The notes under the pieces are model-generated. The model saw nothing but the letters and a program-made list of their open reading frames with translations. It was not told where the DNA came from and ran no database searches. Shown here in pieces: positions 62,740 through 64,000 of a DNA stretch of 64,000 nucleotides. The stretch comes from Alphaproteobacteria bacterium (GTDB lineage Bacteria; Pseudomonadota; Alphaproteobacteria; TMED109), in NCBI GenBank assembly GCA_022825705.1, contig JAJDWH010000043.1, positions 1 through 64,000 of the forward strand, in the 5' to 3' direction. Each line of letters begins with the position of its first letter. The stretch's first letter is position 1. The translations under genes were made by a program, and so were the position numbers.

Positions 62740-64000
62740 CTAGGCCGGTTCGTTGGGTCTCCCGAACGCGGCTTCCATCTCGCGGCGGGTTCGGACCGCT
62801 TCGTCCGTTTCCTGGACAGCAGCATCGGACCACCGGAGGAGCTCGCCTTCCGCGATGTCCCTGGTCAGCGGCACGCCGCTCGCCAAGCCAAGGGGCAGCC
62901 CGCCGAACTCCAGCGAATCGATCGCGGGGGACTGGCGGCCCCAGACCATGTAGCCGCCCTCGCCGTCCAGCACTTCGCCTTTCTTGAGCGGCCGCTTCGC
63001 ACACGCAATGACGTCTGAACGGAAACCGGTCGGCGATCCGGTCGGCTCGCCACGGAGCGCTGCCGAGGCCACCGAGATGCCGAGCTCGAGACCGATCATG
63101 TGCGTGGGGCGGTAGAGCGCAGCGTAGTGGAACGTGCTGTCAGGCAGCATCCGATACTCCTCGAAGCAGTTCCGGACGTAGTCGCTCTCCCCCTCAATCA
63201 CCACGTACGTGCCCACCATCAGGTCATCGCTGACCGGAGACATGTCCCGGTTGAGCGAGGACACGACTTCGGTGGTGCCGACATGCTGGGCAAGACCACC
63301 CGCGCTGGCGGGCTTCAGCAGTTCGGCGAGGTCGTAGCGCGAGCAGGGCGGAAAGGTGAGGCCACCAGACTGCGGCGTGAGCCCGGTGGCGTTGCAGACT
63401 GCCGTCATCTCGATTCCGGACTTGGTCCCGTCGATGAAGGAATTGAACATCTTGGGATTCATGCCGCCGCGTTCGGCCTCTTCCTGGCTCAGGTGGTAGT
63501 TGTCCCAGACGGTATCGGGCGTCGAACGGTGGAAGTCCGGGTGGTAGCGCGTCCCCTTCCCGGCGCAAACGACGCTGAACCCGCAGGCCCGCGCCCAGTC
63601 GACATGCTCGGCGATCAGCGCTGGCTGATCACCCCACGCCAGGCTGTACACCACGCCGGCTTCTTCGGCGCGCCTCGCGAGCAGCGGCCCCGCGAGGACG
63701 TCCGCCTCGACGTTGACCATGACGACATGCTTGCCATGGTCGATCGCCGCCAGGCAGTGGCGAATCCCCACCTTGGGGTCACCGGTCGCCTCGATCAGGA
63801 CGTCCAGGGCCGGATGGGCAATCAGAGCTGGCGCATCGTCATCAATCCGTGTCGCGCCGGTCTTGACCGCCTGGTCGAGATCCGCCGCCCCGATCTGCTC
63901 GGCGCTCCAGCCGCCTCGCCGACAGTTCGCGTGCGCCTTGGCGACATCCAGATCGGCGATACCGATTACGTGGAGACCAGGCGTTCGATGGGCCTGCGCG
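62740..64000 (-). CDS. COG4091-type NAD(P)-dependent oxidoreductase with SAF domain (5' end missing)
   Basis: The frame is open to the right edge (reading ADLDVAKAHANCRRGGW and VLIEATGDPKVGIRHCL at the start of what is seen), so the Rossmann GxGxxG lies outside the window. The protein has the homoserine-dehydrogenase-like domain (NVEADVLAGPLLARRAEEAG, then the GTKSGIEMTAVCNATGL region) and a C-terminal SAF domain (KRPLKKGEVLDGEGGYMVWG). This family includes enzymes in branched-sugar (apiose/ribose-type) and hydroxyacid pathways. It is upstream of the Rieske/SMT pair on the same strand, with a 221-bp gap, so it may or may not be co-transcribed. Confidence 0.75.
   Translation of the reverse strand, partial: AQAHRTPGLHVIGIADLDVAKAHANCRRGGWSAEQIGAADLDQAVKTGATRIDDDAPALIAHPALDVLIEATGDPKVGIRHCLAAIDHGKHVVMVNVEADVLAGPLLARRAEEAGVVYSLAWGDQPALIAEHVDWARACGFSVVCAGKGTRYHPDFHRSTPDTVWDNYHLSQEEAERGGMNPKMFNSFIDGTKSGIEMTAVCNATGLTPQSGGLTFPPCSRYDLAELLKPASAGGLAQHVGTTEVVSSLNRDMSPVSDDLMVGTYVVIEGESDYVRNCFEEYRMLPDSTFHYAALYRPTHMIGLELGISVASAALRGEPTGSPTGFRSDVIACAKRPLKKGEVLDGEGGYMVWGRQSPAIDSLEFGGLPLGLASGVPLTRDIAEGELLRWSDAAVQETDEAVRTRREMEAAFGRPNEPA

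Overview
The window is GC-rich, gene-dense DNA from an alphaproteobacterium, most likely Rhodospirillales-like. This rests on gene order: argS-SPOR-nagZ-(M50)-scpA-scpB, NUDIX-DUF6111-CCA nucleotidyltransferase, sdhCDAB, petABC (Rieske, cytochrome b, separate c1), and urtABCDE-ureDABCEFG are arrangements I know from that class. Most genes are packed with start/stop overlaps of 1-14 bases. No rRNA, complete tRNA or CRISPR array was seen. All assignments come from reading the sequence; no database search was run.

Region 1 (1-5974) is a mobile-element scrap heap. It holds the edge of an IS630-type insertion sequence, a DUF499 ATPase gene (a family seen in phage-defence islands) broken at both ends, and a 3.3 kb IS1595-type element with near-perfect 25-bp terminal inverted repeats. 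Besides its transposase the element carries passengers: a 30-residue membrane peptide, an 84-residue protein, a TbpB-like surface lipoprotein and a 96-residue membrane protein. Just beyond it lies a sequence resembling a tRNA 3' end, a plausible island boundary.

Region 2 (6.2-16.7 kb) is core chromosome: a three-gene hydroxy-acid/aldolase operon, then argS, an envelope SPOR protein, nagZ, a site-2 protease, the condensin partners scpA/scpB, and on the other strand NUDIX, DUF6111 and CCA nucleotidyltransferase. Region 3 (16.8-28.2 kb) is catabolic: an amidase, a two-subunit molybdenum hydroxylase with a divergent AraC-type regulator, an SDR with an altered active site, a VOC protein, methylmalonate-semialdehyde dehydrogenase, a TRAP binding protein without permease genes, and a Ca2+/Na+ antiporter.

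Region 4 (28.2-43.5 kb) is respiratory and housekeeping: sdhCDAB, a citE remnant, thyX, mrp, two uncharacterised genes, nrdA without nrdB, petABC, mtnP, an FKBP isomerase and a dienelactone-hydrolase-like protein. Region 5 (43.5-54.5 kb) is a continuous twelve-gene urea uptake and urease cluster. Upstream of urtA there is a good sigma-54 promoter candidate and two perfect dyads, suggesting nitrogen control.

Region 6 (54.5-64 kb) is mixed: an SDR, YqgE, a DUF4143 ATPase, NnrS, an amidohydrolase, and then the most striking feature. This is an overlapping gene pair encoding a sterol C-24 methyltransferase homologue and a Rieske oxygenase with the DAF-36/Neverland (cholesterol 7-desaturase) iron-binding motif. 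Next to it is a COG4091-type oxidoreductase that runs off the window. A sterol-modifying pair in a bacterium with no sterol-ring-forming genes in view suggests action on sterols made by another organism, such as a eukaryotic host; that last step is inference.
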